Positions 1 through 12,190 of a stretch of 64,000 nt of DNA are shown here, piece after piece. The stretch comes from Pyrenochaeta sp. MPI-SDFR-AT-0127 (taxonomy: Eukaryota > Ascomycota > Dothideomycetes > Pleosporales > Cucurbitariaceae). Positions within the stretch are counted from its first letter, which is position 1. Each line of letters begins with the position of its first letter. The stretch is taken from contig JAGTJM010000024.1 of assembly GCA_020747015.1 (NCBI GenBank), positions 310,001 through 374,000 on the forward strand, in the 5' to 3' direction. Both the position numbers and the translations under genes were made by a program. A model generated the notes under the pieces. It was given only the letters and a program-made list of their open reading frames with translations. It was not told the origin of the DNA and made no database searches.

Positions 1-1406
1 TGCATCTCTGGACTGAGTGTCAGGTCGAAGTCTGCTATATCGAGCTTCTCCATGCCCTCCTCTCGCGGGTCCAAGGTAAGGACTTGTCTCACTTTCAAGT
101 CGGCTCGAAGATCAGCAACACATACACGGCCTTGATCCTCACTCCACACAAGTAAGTCCCATGGCGACGGCGAGAAATGCATGGTACGTATTGCGCCAGC
201 ACTGGTGACAATATCTGGTCTTGTTGAGCTGATCAGCTGCACGATAGCATCTTCGCCGTACTCGACGTTCTTTAGTAGTTCCACGTCGAAGAGAGTAATG
301 TAGCCACACTCAGAGCCTACTGCACACAAGCGTCCGGAGGGAGACCAGGCTGTTGTAAAGTAGCCATCAGCATGTGAATTCGCTGGCCGGTACAGGCTGA
401 CCTGCTCGATTAAGTTCCAGTTTGACGAGATAGACTGCAAGTGAAATTCTGGCGCCTTTGCGCTGCTTGGGTTTTTAACCAACATTCGCTCAAAGAAGAA
501 CCCCATCGACGCATCGCCAACTGCCACCAACAAGCTTCCATCAGGAGATATTGTGGCATGATTCATAGCAAAAGGTAGGTCCAAGACTGCCAGCTCCAGG
601 TTCTGGACCAGTGAATACAGGCGCACGGTCTTGTCATTGTTCGTGAGGACGGCCACCACATCAGCCTGGCCACCGTTGACGGCAGAAGGTAGCTTGTGTA
701 TTGATATAGAGTTGACAATATCCTCCCCAATCTTCTCGAGGCGCACGCGCGACGCAGCGGCGAGTAGTGGCGGCCGAGGCAAGCGGTTTTCCAAGTCTAG
801 CGGCAACGAGGTGTCGACTTGGGTAGGGCCCAGAGGCGGGAAGCCTGCCACCTTGATAGCAGCAAAGTTGCCGTCGTCGGCTCCTCCAACGCATACATAG
901 CCGTGTCCTGCGGCAGTACAGCGCGCTTCCCACGGGAGGGTGGTGACGTGCGCCTGCGTTCGAGTGGCGGCGTTGAGGCAATAGATGTCGAAACCGCTTG
1001 CGTAGTAGACGAGATCGGGTTCGGGGCAGCTGATGAAATGCCGCAGCTGGTAGTGTCTGCGCTTATCAGTCCATGTCCAGTGGGCTCCCTGCAATGCCAA
1101 GGGCTCACGCTATGGGTATCTTGGTGGGATAGTAGGCTTTGGAGGGCAACACAAAGGCGTCCGTGTCTCGACTCCTGCTGCAGTCAGTCCCATGCTAGTC
1201 CCGAGCGCCGTAGAGGAGCACCAACAAGAAGTCGTCGACGGCCATGGTTTGCGGTCAGGTGGGCAGGTGCTGCATGTCTTTCTGGTCGCTGTCGAGCAAA
1301 CGAGGCTCAGAAGTAGACGGCGCTCTACGTCACACGATGGCTTAGTTGCGGAGCCCAAAGAGTAAGAGTACGAGTAAGGGAACGTGCAGGGCGTCAAGTG
1401 CGCCAA
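1..1406 (-). CDS. WD40-repeat protein, DUF2415-like (3' end cut by window edge)
   Basis: Translated from the minus strand, this gives a long beta-propeller-like protein. Landmarks in order are YYPTKIPIAHYQLRHFI, ISCPEPDLVYYASG, a TLPWEARCTAAGHGYVCVGG stretch, ISPDGSLLVAVGD, a WSPSGRLCAVGSECGYITLFD blade, and LDPREEGMEKLDIADFDLTL at the window edge. I recall this pattern from conserved fungal WD40 proteins annotated DUF2415, whose function is unknown. A 52-nt intron at 1057-1108 (GTGAGC donor, ACTGATAAG-like branch, GCGCAG acceptor) joins PIA to HYQLRHF in frame. The 5' end is unclear: the frame of exon 1109-1177 meets TAG at 1195-1197. A 44-nt intron at 1178-1221 would link it to an ATG at 1406 in a poorly protein-like stretch. 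The C-terminus lies outside the window. The family call is from memory; the WD40 nature is well supported. Confidence 0.7.
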
Positions 1407-1769
1407 CAGCTACCAACGATTAAGCTGTCTTGCGTAAGATGCGTGAGAAGGTAGCCTAGGGACTGGTGCGCGTAGGTCCGGAAGCGGGCATGCTAGGTTG
1501 GAGTGTCGTGATGCTCACGGCGGCACCATCAAGCATCCTTCCCCACACGCGAGCGAGATGCGCCAAGCGGACCATCGACATTCCATGTTCAGCTCGCCGT
1601 GGCCAGCAACACCAGCAGGCCGCAGACGCACCGCCCTGAGCAGAAACCAACTGCCCTCTAGCCGTCTCACGTCTGAACATTGAACTGCCTCGTCCACGAT
1701 CACCCGGCTGTTCGCAAGCACAGACGCGCTGCGGAACCTCGGGCGGCGATTTTAGTCCCAAATCGAGCT

Positions 1770-1779
1770 AGAAGCTTCT
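1770..1779. promoter_or_regulatory. Candidate heat-shock element upstream of SSC1
   Basis: The sequence aGAAgcTTCt matches two inverted nGAAn units of a heat-shock element, about 140 bp upstream of the Hsp70 start. Only two units are present, fewer than the usual three, so it is a weak candidate. It lies in the 513-bp spacer (1407-1919) shared with the divergent WD40 gene; nothing else was recognised there apart from the CT-rich leader just before the Hsp70 ATG. Confidence 0.3.
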
Positions 1780-1919
1780 CCCAAAATTTTACCGCTCCTG
1801 TCAAAGCTTCACCTCTCTCCATCATATATTCCATCCTCCCTCCAATCTCCATCTTGCTCTGCATCCATCCGCTTGCCGCTTGCATCTCCTCCAGCAGCGC
1901 CTTCACACACACATTCACA

Positions 1920-4064
<2,145 letters not shown>

Positions 4065-4723
4065 ATGCTTTGATCGCTTCATCTTGGTTTCGTCTCTTTT
4101 TAATTCGTCTCTTCATTTACGGCAAAAGCAGGCGTCTTGCATCCAGTAACGATCGGTCTGGGTTGGGTCACTCTAGACATGTACATTTTGTATCATACCT
4201 CTTCCATTTCTCTTCTCCACACTAGCGATTGTTTAACTACCCTTGTACTACCCCTTTATACGATCTTTGGGTTATACCGGAGTAACGAAAAGATATCCCC
4301 TGGCGGATACGAGAAGAAATTGTGGCAGACGGTGTAATCGCAAGGCAGAGCTGATGAGTGTACTATTATAGTAAAGAGATGTGAGATGGTAATACGAGTT
4401 TGCTTCTCCGCTCTACAAAACATTTTTAAACTTCATTGGTGTCTTCGTCTATATTGTGAGAAGTGGTTGACATGGTGAATCATTAGTATCGTGACAGTCT
4501 CCTACCTGCATGCTTTAGCGCACTATATCAATCCGTGACTGTCGCCATTCAAAACCTAGTCGATCGTGGGGTTGAAAACTGCCCCTCCAAATAGACCTCG
4601 GGACGTCTGTGGAGAAGTTTAGTCTTCCCTTACGTCACATAAAACCATCAACATCAGCGAATCCACTCTGCCGGCATTGTCGATGAGAAACAGCAACGAA
4701 ACTATATAGTAGCCTCGACATCT
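4065..4723. other. Intergenic, 3' UTR of SSC1 and upstream region
   Basis: No coding feature is supported here. The first part is T-rich and presumably the SSC1 3' UTR. The part before 4724 holds ACTATATAGT at 4701-4710, a possible TATA-like element just upstream of the next gene. Confidence 0.5.
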
Positions 4724-6088
4724 ATGCAAAAGCTAGCTAGACATACTATCTACACGCTTACGGCTCCACGGCCCATTCTCGCACGCGGATTCGGTAGGCG
4801 GAGGGTCTCGGGCGACTTTGAAGCCCCACACAAGCACCGATTTGAAAGCAACGCTTCAGCGAGGCCAAACTTTGTTTCTCGATATTTGAACTGCCGTAAT
4901 CCCCCATTTTATCACTCTATTCGTCACAAGTCCACCAAGGCCAAACCCACCATGACTGATAGCTCCAACCATCCACTCTCTGGCCTCTGGCAGCCAACTC
5001 AGCTTCAAAGCCTACACTATGGCTCTGGATCTGTTCAGAAGCATCTGATAGAACGTCTACCAAAAGAATCGAGCAAGGCGTTCATCATCACGGGCAATTC
5101 ACTAGCTACCAAGACGCCGCTGGTAAAGCAAGTCGAAGAACTCCTAGGCAATAGACATGCCGGAACGTTTAGTAAAATCGGCGAGCACGCTCCGGTAGCA
5201 CAGCTAGACGAGGCTACCGAGATCTTTGAGGGAGACAGCTCCGTAGATACCGTGATTTCTATTGGGGGTGGCAGCCCGATTGACTCTGCAAAAGCAATCA
5301 GTCACCGTCTGCATGAAAAGTCTGGAAAATGGCTCTACCACATCGCAATCCCCACTACTCTGTCCGCCAGCGAATGCACAATGATGGCCGGCTATACCGA
5401 GTCTAATGGCGTGAAGACGGGCATTAGAGGGAAAGAGCTCGTCCCACACGTTGTACTCCTTGACTCAAGCTTCGCTCTGCATACCCCCGCGCGGCTCTGG
5501 CTCAGCACTGGTATGCGTGCCATGGACCACGCTGTGGAGCTCCTCTATCACCCCACAGCAACCGAGATGCCCACGAGGTGGCTGACGCTACAGGCCGCGG
5601 GGAGTTTGTTTGAGAACCTACCCAAGTATAAGGGTGATCCTAAGGATGAAGATACAATTACAAAGTTGCAACTTGCAGCGTTTGCCAGCCTGGGATTCCT
5701 GGGGTACAACATCAAAGGCGGCCTGGGCTTGTCGCATGGTCTGGGCTATGCCCTTGGATCGCCATATGGTATCCCGCACGGTATCACTTCCTGCCTCACG
5801 CTTGGCCATGTCGTCAAGCTCAAAGCACAAGACCCATCTGCTGCGGAGCAAATTGCACGTGTGCTGCCATTCATTGGAGAATCGAAGTCTGGTGACACGA
5901 CCAAGGATGCCGAGAAGGTTGGCGATAGGATTCTCCAGCTTGTAAAGGACCTTGGCCTGGATAGTGACTTGCGTAACTACAAGGTGGATACAGATCAGAT
6001 CCCGGTGATTACGAAGAGGGCGACGGGGCAGGAAAGTGGAGATGTGTATAATAAAGTTGAAGCGCTAGTCAAGGGGCTGTTTGTATGA
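4724..6088 (+). CDS. Iron-containing alcohol dehydrogenase / maleylacetate reductase-like
   Basis: Intronless 454-aa member of the Fe-ADH superfamily (NAD(P)-dependent reduction of a carbonyl or maleylacetate). The Rossmann part shows ISIGGGSPIDSAKA, followed by IPTTLSASECTMMAGYT. The metal-site region has MRAMDHAVELL, then GLSHGLGYALGS and GIPHGITSCLTLGH, supplying the Asp and His ligands expected of the family. About 75 residues precede the conserved domain and are rich in Arg, Ser and His, so they could be a mitochondrial targeting sequence. A second in-frame Met at 4952 (ACCATGACTG, a good Kozak context) would give a cytosolic form of 378 aa. Maleylacetate reductases of aromatic catabolism are the closest functional guess; the substrate is not shown by the sequence. 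No pathway neighbours are evident. Confidence 0.85.
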   Translation: MQKLARHTIYTLTAPRPILARGFGRRRVSGDFEAPHKHRFESNASARPNFVSRYLNCRNPPFYHSIRHKSTKAKPTMTDSSNHPLSGLWQPTQLQSLHYGSGSVQKHLIERLPKESSKAFIITGNSLATKTPLVKQVEELLGNRHAGTFSKIGEHAPVAQLDEATEIFEGDSSVDTVISIGGGSPIDSAKAISHRLHEKSGKWLYHIAIPTTLSASECTMMAGYTESNGVKTGIRGKELVPHVVLLDSSFALHTPARLWLSTGMRAMDHAVELLYHPTATEMPTRWLTLQAAGSLFENLPKYKGDPKDEDTITKLQLAAFASLGFLGYNIKGGLGLSHGLGYALGSPYGIPHGITSCLTLGHVVKLKAQDPSAAEQIARVLPFIGESKSGDTTKDAEKVGDRILQLVKDLGLDSDLRNYKVDTDQIPVITKRATGQESGDVYNKVEALVKGLFV

Positions 6089-6309
6089 CTAGATGGTCGT
6101 GGACGACTATGACAGCAAGAGCTGTGAAGACAATTAAGCAATGAACATTTCAGTATGCAGAGTGGGGAAAAAAAAGGTCACTTAGGGCAAAAGTCTCAGA
6201 TGAACAAGTTAACGAAGTCAATCGACCTCTTCGATTCCAAATAGGTCCCTGGCGTTCTCCATGGACATCTAATCTATAAGCAACCATGCAAATCAAAGAT
6301 ATTTCCTTG

Positions 6310-7816
6310 TCAGAGCCTAGCACGAGGTACATCCGTCAGCAATTCCTCCGCCTTTGCATTCTCCTCTCTCCACCACTTCTTCCTTCTCTCATGCCCCGCC
6401 ATAAACACCTTATACCACGTGCTATCAAACTTTGGCAACCTGCGACCCGGCACCCCTTCCTCTGGTTCTCCCGCAAGCTTCCTCAGCGTCTCAAAATAGT
6501 CTTCAAAGTCTGGGAAAATCAGCGAAAAAGCAGGACCATCGCCGCGCTTGGCAATGCGGTCTTGCTCCCATTTCTGCTGCTCTGCTAGCGGAGGTAGACT
6601 GGCGCGTCCGGACAGGATGCGTGCGGCGAGCACGGCTTGCCACTCGAAGACTTTGAATGTCAGGCCTGCGCCCACGGCGCCGACGAAGAGCAATGTAGGG
6701 TCTGGTTGGTACACGACGTGTTGGTAGAGGTTGGGGATGCGATTGTTTCGAACCTCGACGGATGGCAGGAACGGTAGGGTCCAGGAGTATCCTGTGCCGA
6801 AGATGATTTCGTCGACATTGGCGACTGAAGTGCCGTCGACGAAATGGACTGTTCGCTCGCCGCTTGACGCTGATATGTGTGACACAGACGGCTTTGGGGT
6901 GATGCCTGGGTGCCGGAAGGCTACGTCGCCGAAGTAGCCGTTTGCTTTGTGGCCGATGATCACGGCGTACACTGGACCTTTGGCTATGCCGATGAGGTCG
7001 TATGCAATATCCGCTGCTGATACAGATGCGCCGACGACGACGACTTTCTGATGAACGGTTAGCAGTGAAGAATGAATCAAAAAATATTGGACTTCTAACC
7101 TTCCCTCGATGAGCGTCCCGGCCCCGAAACATTTTGGTATGCTTTACGCTCCCTGGCCTCGCTTTTTCAAACTCCTCCAATCCTTCGATCTTGGGGATGT
7201 ATGGCACACTATAATGTCCACTTGCAACGACCACGGCATCGAAACGCTCTTCCCACCACTCGTCCTCGCCTCTTACATCTCCGTTTTTGCGCAGCACCAA
7301 CCTCCATTCATTTCCGACCTTCTCGGCAAGCTCAACAGTAGTGTCGTAGGAGACCAGCTTGTCGTAGCCATTGCGGTTCACGAGTGATGCAAGGTATTTC
7401 TGGATCACAGTGTGGTGCCGAAAGGGCGTGTCTTCTCCATGCTTTGATATGGAAAGTTGACTGCGCTCCTCTGGAATAGGTTCTTGTGAGAAAGACATGG
7501 GCAAGTTTGCCACATTCGTTTCTAAATATGGGTAGACGGACGACTCTGTGTGTCTGGCTTGGTTTGACCTTGGGGCTTGTCCTGGCAGCTTCAACGGTGT
7601 TTGGACAGACGGATCGGCATTGCGAGAGGCAAGTGCAGCAAAAGTCGACGGATCCAAGTTTGGTGGTGGTACTTTGTCGCTGACCCAGCAGCCGCCTGGG
7701 GCTTCTCTTCTCTCAAAGACGCGAATCGTGTCAAACGTCTTTTCCTGAGCAAGAGCATCAATTGCAATTGCACCCCCAGGACCAAGCCCAATCACCGCTA
7801 CACGCTTGACAGACAT
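6310..7816 (-). CDS. Flavin-containing monooxygenase (FMO-like)
   Basis: Spliced 484-aa FAD/NADPH monooxygenase: exon 1 is 7816-7100, a 52-nt intron spans 7099-7048 (GTTAGA donor, CTAAC branch, CAG acceptor), and exon 2 is 7047-6310. The N-terminal FAD motif is VAVIGLGPGGAIAIDAL, then FERREAPGGCW. VVVASGHYSVPYIPKIEG precedes HTKMFRGRDAHRGKK. A second nucleotide-binding motif, VVVVGASVSAAD, spans the splice junction region and binds NADPH, followed by EIIFGTGYSW. Such enzymes oxygenate soft nucleophiles (N or S); the substrate is unknown. The reading frame stays open upstream to an ATG at 7954, adding a hydrophobic stretch. I chose 7816 because family members start just before the FAD motif. 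It is divergent from the Dal5-like permease, so the two may be co-regulated. Confidence 0.88.
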
Positions 7817-8436
7817 CTCGCTCTCTTTCCCAAGACCCCCGACTGACGGAACAGTAAAGGTAATGAGAAGGACGAAGGGAAGTAAAAACGTCAGCGAGGA
7901 AAGGCAAGTCGCGTCGCGCAATCCTTGAGAGAACCAACGCGACTTTTGGACCACGGGTAGGCCATCCTCGGCATAGGCGCTCTAGATACTCCCCGCTCTA
8001 ATCGCATGGCAGCCATGCCGAATTCACCTCTGCGTAAGCCCAGTTTGAATTCGCCGTGTTTGCGACATGGACTTGTTCAATGGCGCAATTGACGTGATCC
8101 CTGTCTCGTCAAGCCTTGGGCCCCACCCTGTCCACCACTCACCACGACGATGCCCGTTACATGTCGACGATGGTTGGTGTCTGCCCAGACACGGCCGTGG
8201 TACTTTCGGAGAGGAAGGTATCTTGGTTACTCTCCGCCCGCATCGGCATGGCGTTCGGCATGATAAGGAAGCGTCGAGGATGCCGATCTGGGCGCCCGCG
8301 AAACGCCAGTGGTACCTGGCATCACGAAATAGGGCTTGGAAGAAAACCGAGCCTGTAGATGCGTAGGTATATTCAGCATGGATTTCCACATGGTTTCTGT
8401 TCTGCGTCCCGATACTTTGGTACGTGTCAAGAGAAT
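7817..8436. promoter_or_regulatory. Shared divergent promoter, FMO and Dal5-like permease
   Basis: A 620-bp spacer between divergent starts. No convincing TATA box or factor site was recognised. Several short open frames cross it on both strands but none resembles a protein. Confidence 0.4.
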
Positions 8437-10072
8437 ATGGCTACATTTGAAGACAAGGCTATTTTTGAGCCTGAAGGTCAACAGAGCAATAGCTCTGGGT
8501 CGAATGATGGCGACATCATCGACTTGGAGAAGGATGCCTCCGCATTGCGGGCAAGACGAAAGTACGATGTCGAGTTACGTCCAATACAACCATAACTGAC
8601 CAGATGCAGGGTGGACATGACCGTTCTGCCCCTCCTCTTCCTAGGCCTCTTAGTCTTCCAGCTGGACCGCATGAACCTAGCCAGTGCTCTAACAGACGGC
8701 TTTGCTCGAAACATTGGCGTAAATCAAAATACAATCAACTTGGGCAATCAATTGATGTTCCTCGGTATCGTAGTCTTGGAGATTCCGTCGAATATCATTC
8801 TTCAACGTGTAAGTAATCTCCACAGTGTTATGGTCACACTCACTGATCGTCATTTACAGATCGGGCCACGGAAATGGATATCAGCTCAAGTCTTCATCTT
8901 TGGCCTTGTAGCGACGCTGCAGGTCTTTGTGAAGAACAAGACCGGCTTCCTAGTCTCGCGCTCGTTTCTCGGCCTGTGTGAAGCGGGATATATTCCAGGC
9001 GGCATCTACACGCTGTCGACATGGTACACCAAGCGCGAACTAGGGAAGCGGGTTGCTGTCTTCTTCTTTGGTATGTTCGGCGGTAATGCAATCAGTCCAT
9101 TGCTGGCAAGTGGCATTTTGAAGCTAGGCGGTCACGGCGGCCTAAGAGGGTGGCAGTGGCTGTTCTTGCGTAAGTCACCACGATCATTCAAATATATCAT
9201 GAAACAGTACTGATATGCAACCAATAGTGGAAGGTATATTCACAATGTTTGTCTCGCTTACACTGCTGTTGCTCCTGCCGGGCTCCCCAGACCAACCCAA
9301 GCCCCTGCTCTCACCAGGACTCATTCGCTTCAAAGACAACGACCGTGAAGCGCTCCAGCGACGACTCCAGACAGATGATGATTCACGAGTGCCCGGCTCC
9401 CAAGGCCTTCATATCCCTCTCTCCCTGGTTTGGAAGACCGTAAAACACTACCGTCGCTGGCCACACTTCATTTCTACCTTCGCCGTCTTTTCCACCTGGT
9501 CATCCCTGACTACCTATACCCCAAGTATCATCATGGCTCTAGGATTCAAAAGAATAGAAGCAAATGCCTTAGCATGCGTAGGTGGCTTCCTCGCCCTCGG
9601 CGTAGTAATCTTCTTCGGCTGGCTATCCGACAAGACCAACAAGCGTGGTCTGTCTGTCATCATCGCACAGTCCCTTTACCTGCTCATACTCATCATCATA
9701 CGCGCCATTCACCCTCATGTAGGCAAATGGTCGCGCTGGGGTCTTTGGACGACTGTCAACGCATTCGCCATTGGCTATCATCCTGTGCACAATTCCTGGG
9801 TGCAGCTGAATTGCCAGGACCCCAGGGAGAAAAGTATCAGCATCGCAATGTGGGTTATGAGCGCGATTAGTGGATTGATGGCCGGGACGCAGTATTATCG
9901 CGGCGACGATGTCCCATTTTATCGAAATGGGCTGAGAACGCAAACGATTATGGTGGCTGTTGGCATGGTGTTTGCAATCATCCAAGTTGGGGTGTATATC
10001 CTGCATAACAAGAAAGTTTTACAAAGGTGGAGGAGTGAGGGTGGAGAGAAGCCGTGGTTATACACACCTTAA
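8437..10072 (+). CDS. MFS transporter, Dal5/allantoate permease-type (anion:cation symporter)
   Basis: Spliced 492-aa plasma-membrane permease: exons 8437-8561, 8610-8808, 8860-9169 and 9228-10072. All introns are 48-58 nt with GTACGA or GTAAGT donors. The first intron is phased so that RRK joins VDMTVLPLLFLG, the typical start of TM1 in this family. Other family marks are QLDRMNLASAL, GLCEAGYIPGGIYTLSTWY after TM4, and WQWLFLLEGIFTMFVS. Conserved Dal5-like features near the C-terminus include SWVQLNCQDPREKSI and the YRGDDVPFY-type loop. Twelve hydrophobic segments can be counted roughly. Substrates in this family are carboxylic acids such as allantoate, nicotinate, pantothenate or biotin precursors; which one is not decided by the sequence. 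Its FMO neighbour would fit uptake and oxidation of a small nitrogenous compound, which is inference only. Confidence 0.9.
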
Positions 10073-10319
10073 TAAGATTGACGATTTCAGATAGAAAAGG
10101 ACAGGGAAGGTGAGGGTTGAGGCAGTGCAAGGATCCTAGACAAAATGCTTCTATGACAAAATTTCCATACGTAGGCTTCAAAGCTTAACCAGCAAAAGCA
10201 GTTGCTAATAGTAAACATCCTATTTCTATCAAGGTTCTTCAACTATGAAGTGTCTACATGTGCAGCATCTCGTACTAAACACATTACTCCAAGATCCTTT
10301 GCATTTGATCCACTCGCAC

Positions 10320-10988
10320 CTACACTTCCCACGGAGCCGGTCCTTTAATCCACGGGCCATGCCGAATGTCCTTTTTGTCCCTTCCATAACGAGGATTTGC
10401 CCACAAGCCCTCATTAGCAATTTGAAAGTAATTCAGCCCGTCCTTCCAACCCGCTCCATCGACCCAGCCCGGAGGTGGATGATCGAGTAGAACAATCAAT
10501 CCGTGAGGACAATTGCCATTTTCCAAGACCTTTCCACATCTAAGCGGACCACACTGAACCCAATACGTTTTCCTGCCACGGAATGTGTATTGGCACTCGT
10601 GCGAACCATCATTCATTTCGAACTTTTGTTCTTCCTCTTCATTCCGTAGTCTCTGGAGGGCTTCGCTTGGATTCCTCATTCCCGCTGCTTTTCTTCGCTG
10701 TATGAGGATATTGTGAGCGGCCCACCAAATGTCTGGTTGGAGTTCAATGTGCACTGGAATCGTTGGAATATTGTTGTTATAGCAGTATTCTATCATTTTC
10801 TGTAGGAAGTCGGCTTTGTAGGCTTCTCCTTGCATGTCTAACTTGTCAAGCTCCTTTTTGCTCGCCTTTGCTTCTTTTGCCTTCATGTACGCATTTCTGT
10901 GCTCTTGGATGCCTTTGTGGAAGTTATGCATGTATGGTTTGGGTTCGGCGGCCTTGTAGTCTTCGGTGTATTCTTCGCAGACGAACAT
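10320..10988 (-). CDS. Uncharacterised Cys-containing protein
   Basis: A 222-aa protein that I do not recognise. The N-terminal half is charged and helical (KAKEAKASKKELDKLDMQGE). The C-terminal half is more conserved-looking, with QYTFRGRKTYWVQCGPLRCG, ENGNCPHGLIVLLDHPPPGW and a tail of RYGRDKKDIRHGPWIKGPAP. The cluster of Cys and His in that half (CQYTF, CGPLRC, NCPHG) could bind a metal, but no known finger spacing fits. The frame is open upstream to 11153; I chose the Met at 10988 because the upstream segment is basic and low in protein-like character, although it may be translated. There is no signal peptide from the chosen start. It is convergent with the MFS gene at its 3' side. Confidence 0.6.
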   Translation of the reverse strand: MFVCEEYTEDYKAAEPKPYMHNFHKGIQEHRNAYMKAKEAKASKKELDKLDMQGEAYKADFLQKMIEYCYNNNIPTIPVHIELQPDIWWAAHNILIQRRKAAGMRNPSEALQRLRNEEEEQKFEMNDGSHECQYTFRGRKTYWVQCGPLRCGKVLENGNCPHGLIVLLDHPPPGWVDGAGWKDGLNYFQIANEGLWANPRYGRDKKDIRHGPWIKGPAPWEV

Positions 10989-12190
10989 TTTGATGATGAG
11001 ACACGGAAGATATCCAAGGCAGGGCGATTGGCTTTTATTCAAGGACCTGCGAATATTGAGGCCACCGCGAATACTTGGCAGTGTTTTGGAGAGCAAGGAA
11101 CATAGTGTACAGAACGGAGCTTTTTTGAATGCGAGGTTTGTGATTAATGACACTTTCGTTATGAATCACGCATGGTCAGTGGCAATGCGCCTCCGGTTCT
11201 CTGAGCCATGCGCGCCCGGAACTCTGCTGACTTAATTCTCCGTGTCGGTATTCAGGTTGCATAGTTGTCTCCAACAACTGGAGTCACGATTGAAAGCACA
11301 GACTAATCTGCCAAGTTAGCTGAATGCCTTTGCCAAAAAGGTGAGTAAACTGCTATTGCTATCAATTACTCCTCCTATGTTTGAGGGACCTGTATCCTTT
11401 AATCTATGGTGGCAGAATACCGCAAGAAGTATTTTCGAGGTTGACTAGGAATGAGGAGTCGGTCCCACAAGCAAATGAATTCACTTTTGGTCATAATGAG
11501 ACCTATGATTGTTGTAGCTGTGAGTCTATAAAACAGAATGCACTGGAGTTTTGAAAGATCATGTCACTTTCGGCATCATGAGCACTCGCTATAAGATTGG
11601 CTGAACATGATTAACCACAGAACATGGTTGAGGAATGAGTGCTGATGCTGGCAGGTGAAATTATCAGCGACATGAAGTTCGAGTGAACTCCGCGCCAAGC
11701 CAGCAGCTCATCTGACCATGGGTCTAGCTTAAATCAGCTAGGCCATGGTCAGGTCACCTAAAACCCAGGTCGAATAACCCCCCTCCATGGTCAGGTCAAA
11801 TACAGTAGCTATTTAAGGTAGTCCTTAGAACTTAAAATCCTATTTTCTTCCTCAAATATGTTCCAAACATGTTCAAAACGCGTTCTGAACGTAGTCTAAG
11901 TACTTGCAGAATTCCCTAGGCCCTCGGGACTAAGGACATAGAAAGATTGCTATAGTTCTATATTCAAATTATATTTAAGAAAGAAAACATGATTTTAGTT
12001 TTCTAAGTTATAGTCTTCGCATTTTCGCCAGACTTTCTACGGTCGACCCGCCACAACTCCGCGCTGAAGCCCCACTTTGCTCGGCAAAACCTTCCGCCGG
12101 TCCCAGAAATTTTGAGCTCACTACCTAACAATTTATCCAGTTTCAAACTTTCCACGTCGACGCTCTACCAACGGTATATCGCCCGGCAAA
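10989..12190. other. Intergenic, partly AT-rich
   Basis: A 1.2-kb stretch without a supported gene. The middle holds a hairpin-forming inverted repeat (listed separately). From about 11800 to 12010 the sequence is AT-rich, with stretches such as ATATTCAAATTATATTTAAG, possibly the remnant of a mobile element, though no terminal repeats or coding remnant was found. Confidence 0.4.
11713..11798. repeat. Inverted plus direct repeat of CCATGGTCAGGTCA type
   Basis: TGACCATGG at 11713-11721 is inverted as CCATGGTCA at 11743-11751. Inner arms TCTAGCT and AGCTAG extend it to an almost continuous hairpin with a small loop. The 14-mer CCATGGTCAGGTCA occurs at 11743-11756 and again at 11785-11798. The function is unknown; it could be the tip of a decayed foldback element or a protein-binding site. 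Confidence 0.55.

Noticed and set aside
7817..7954. N-terminal extension of the FMO from an upstream ATG, with a hydrophobic segment
   Set aside because: Family members begin just before the FAD motif; the extension looks like leader sequence, though it cannot be excluded.
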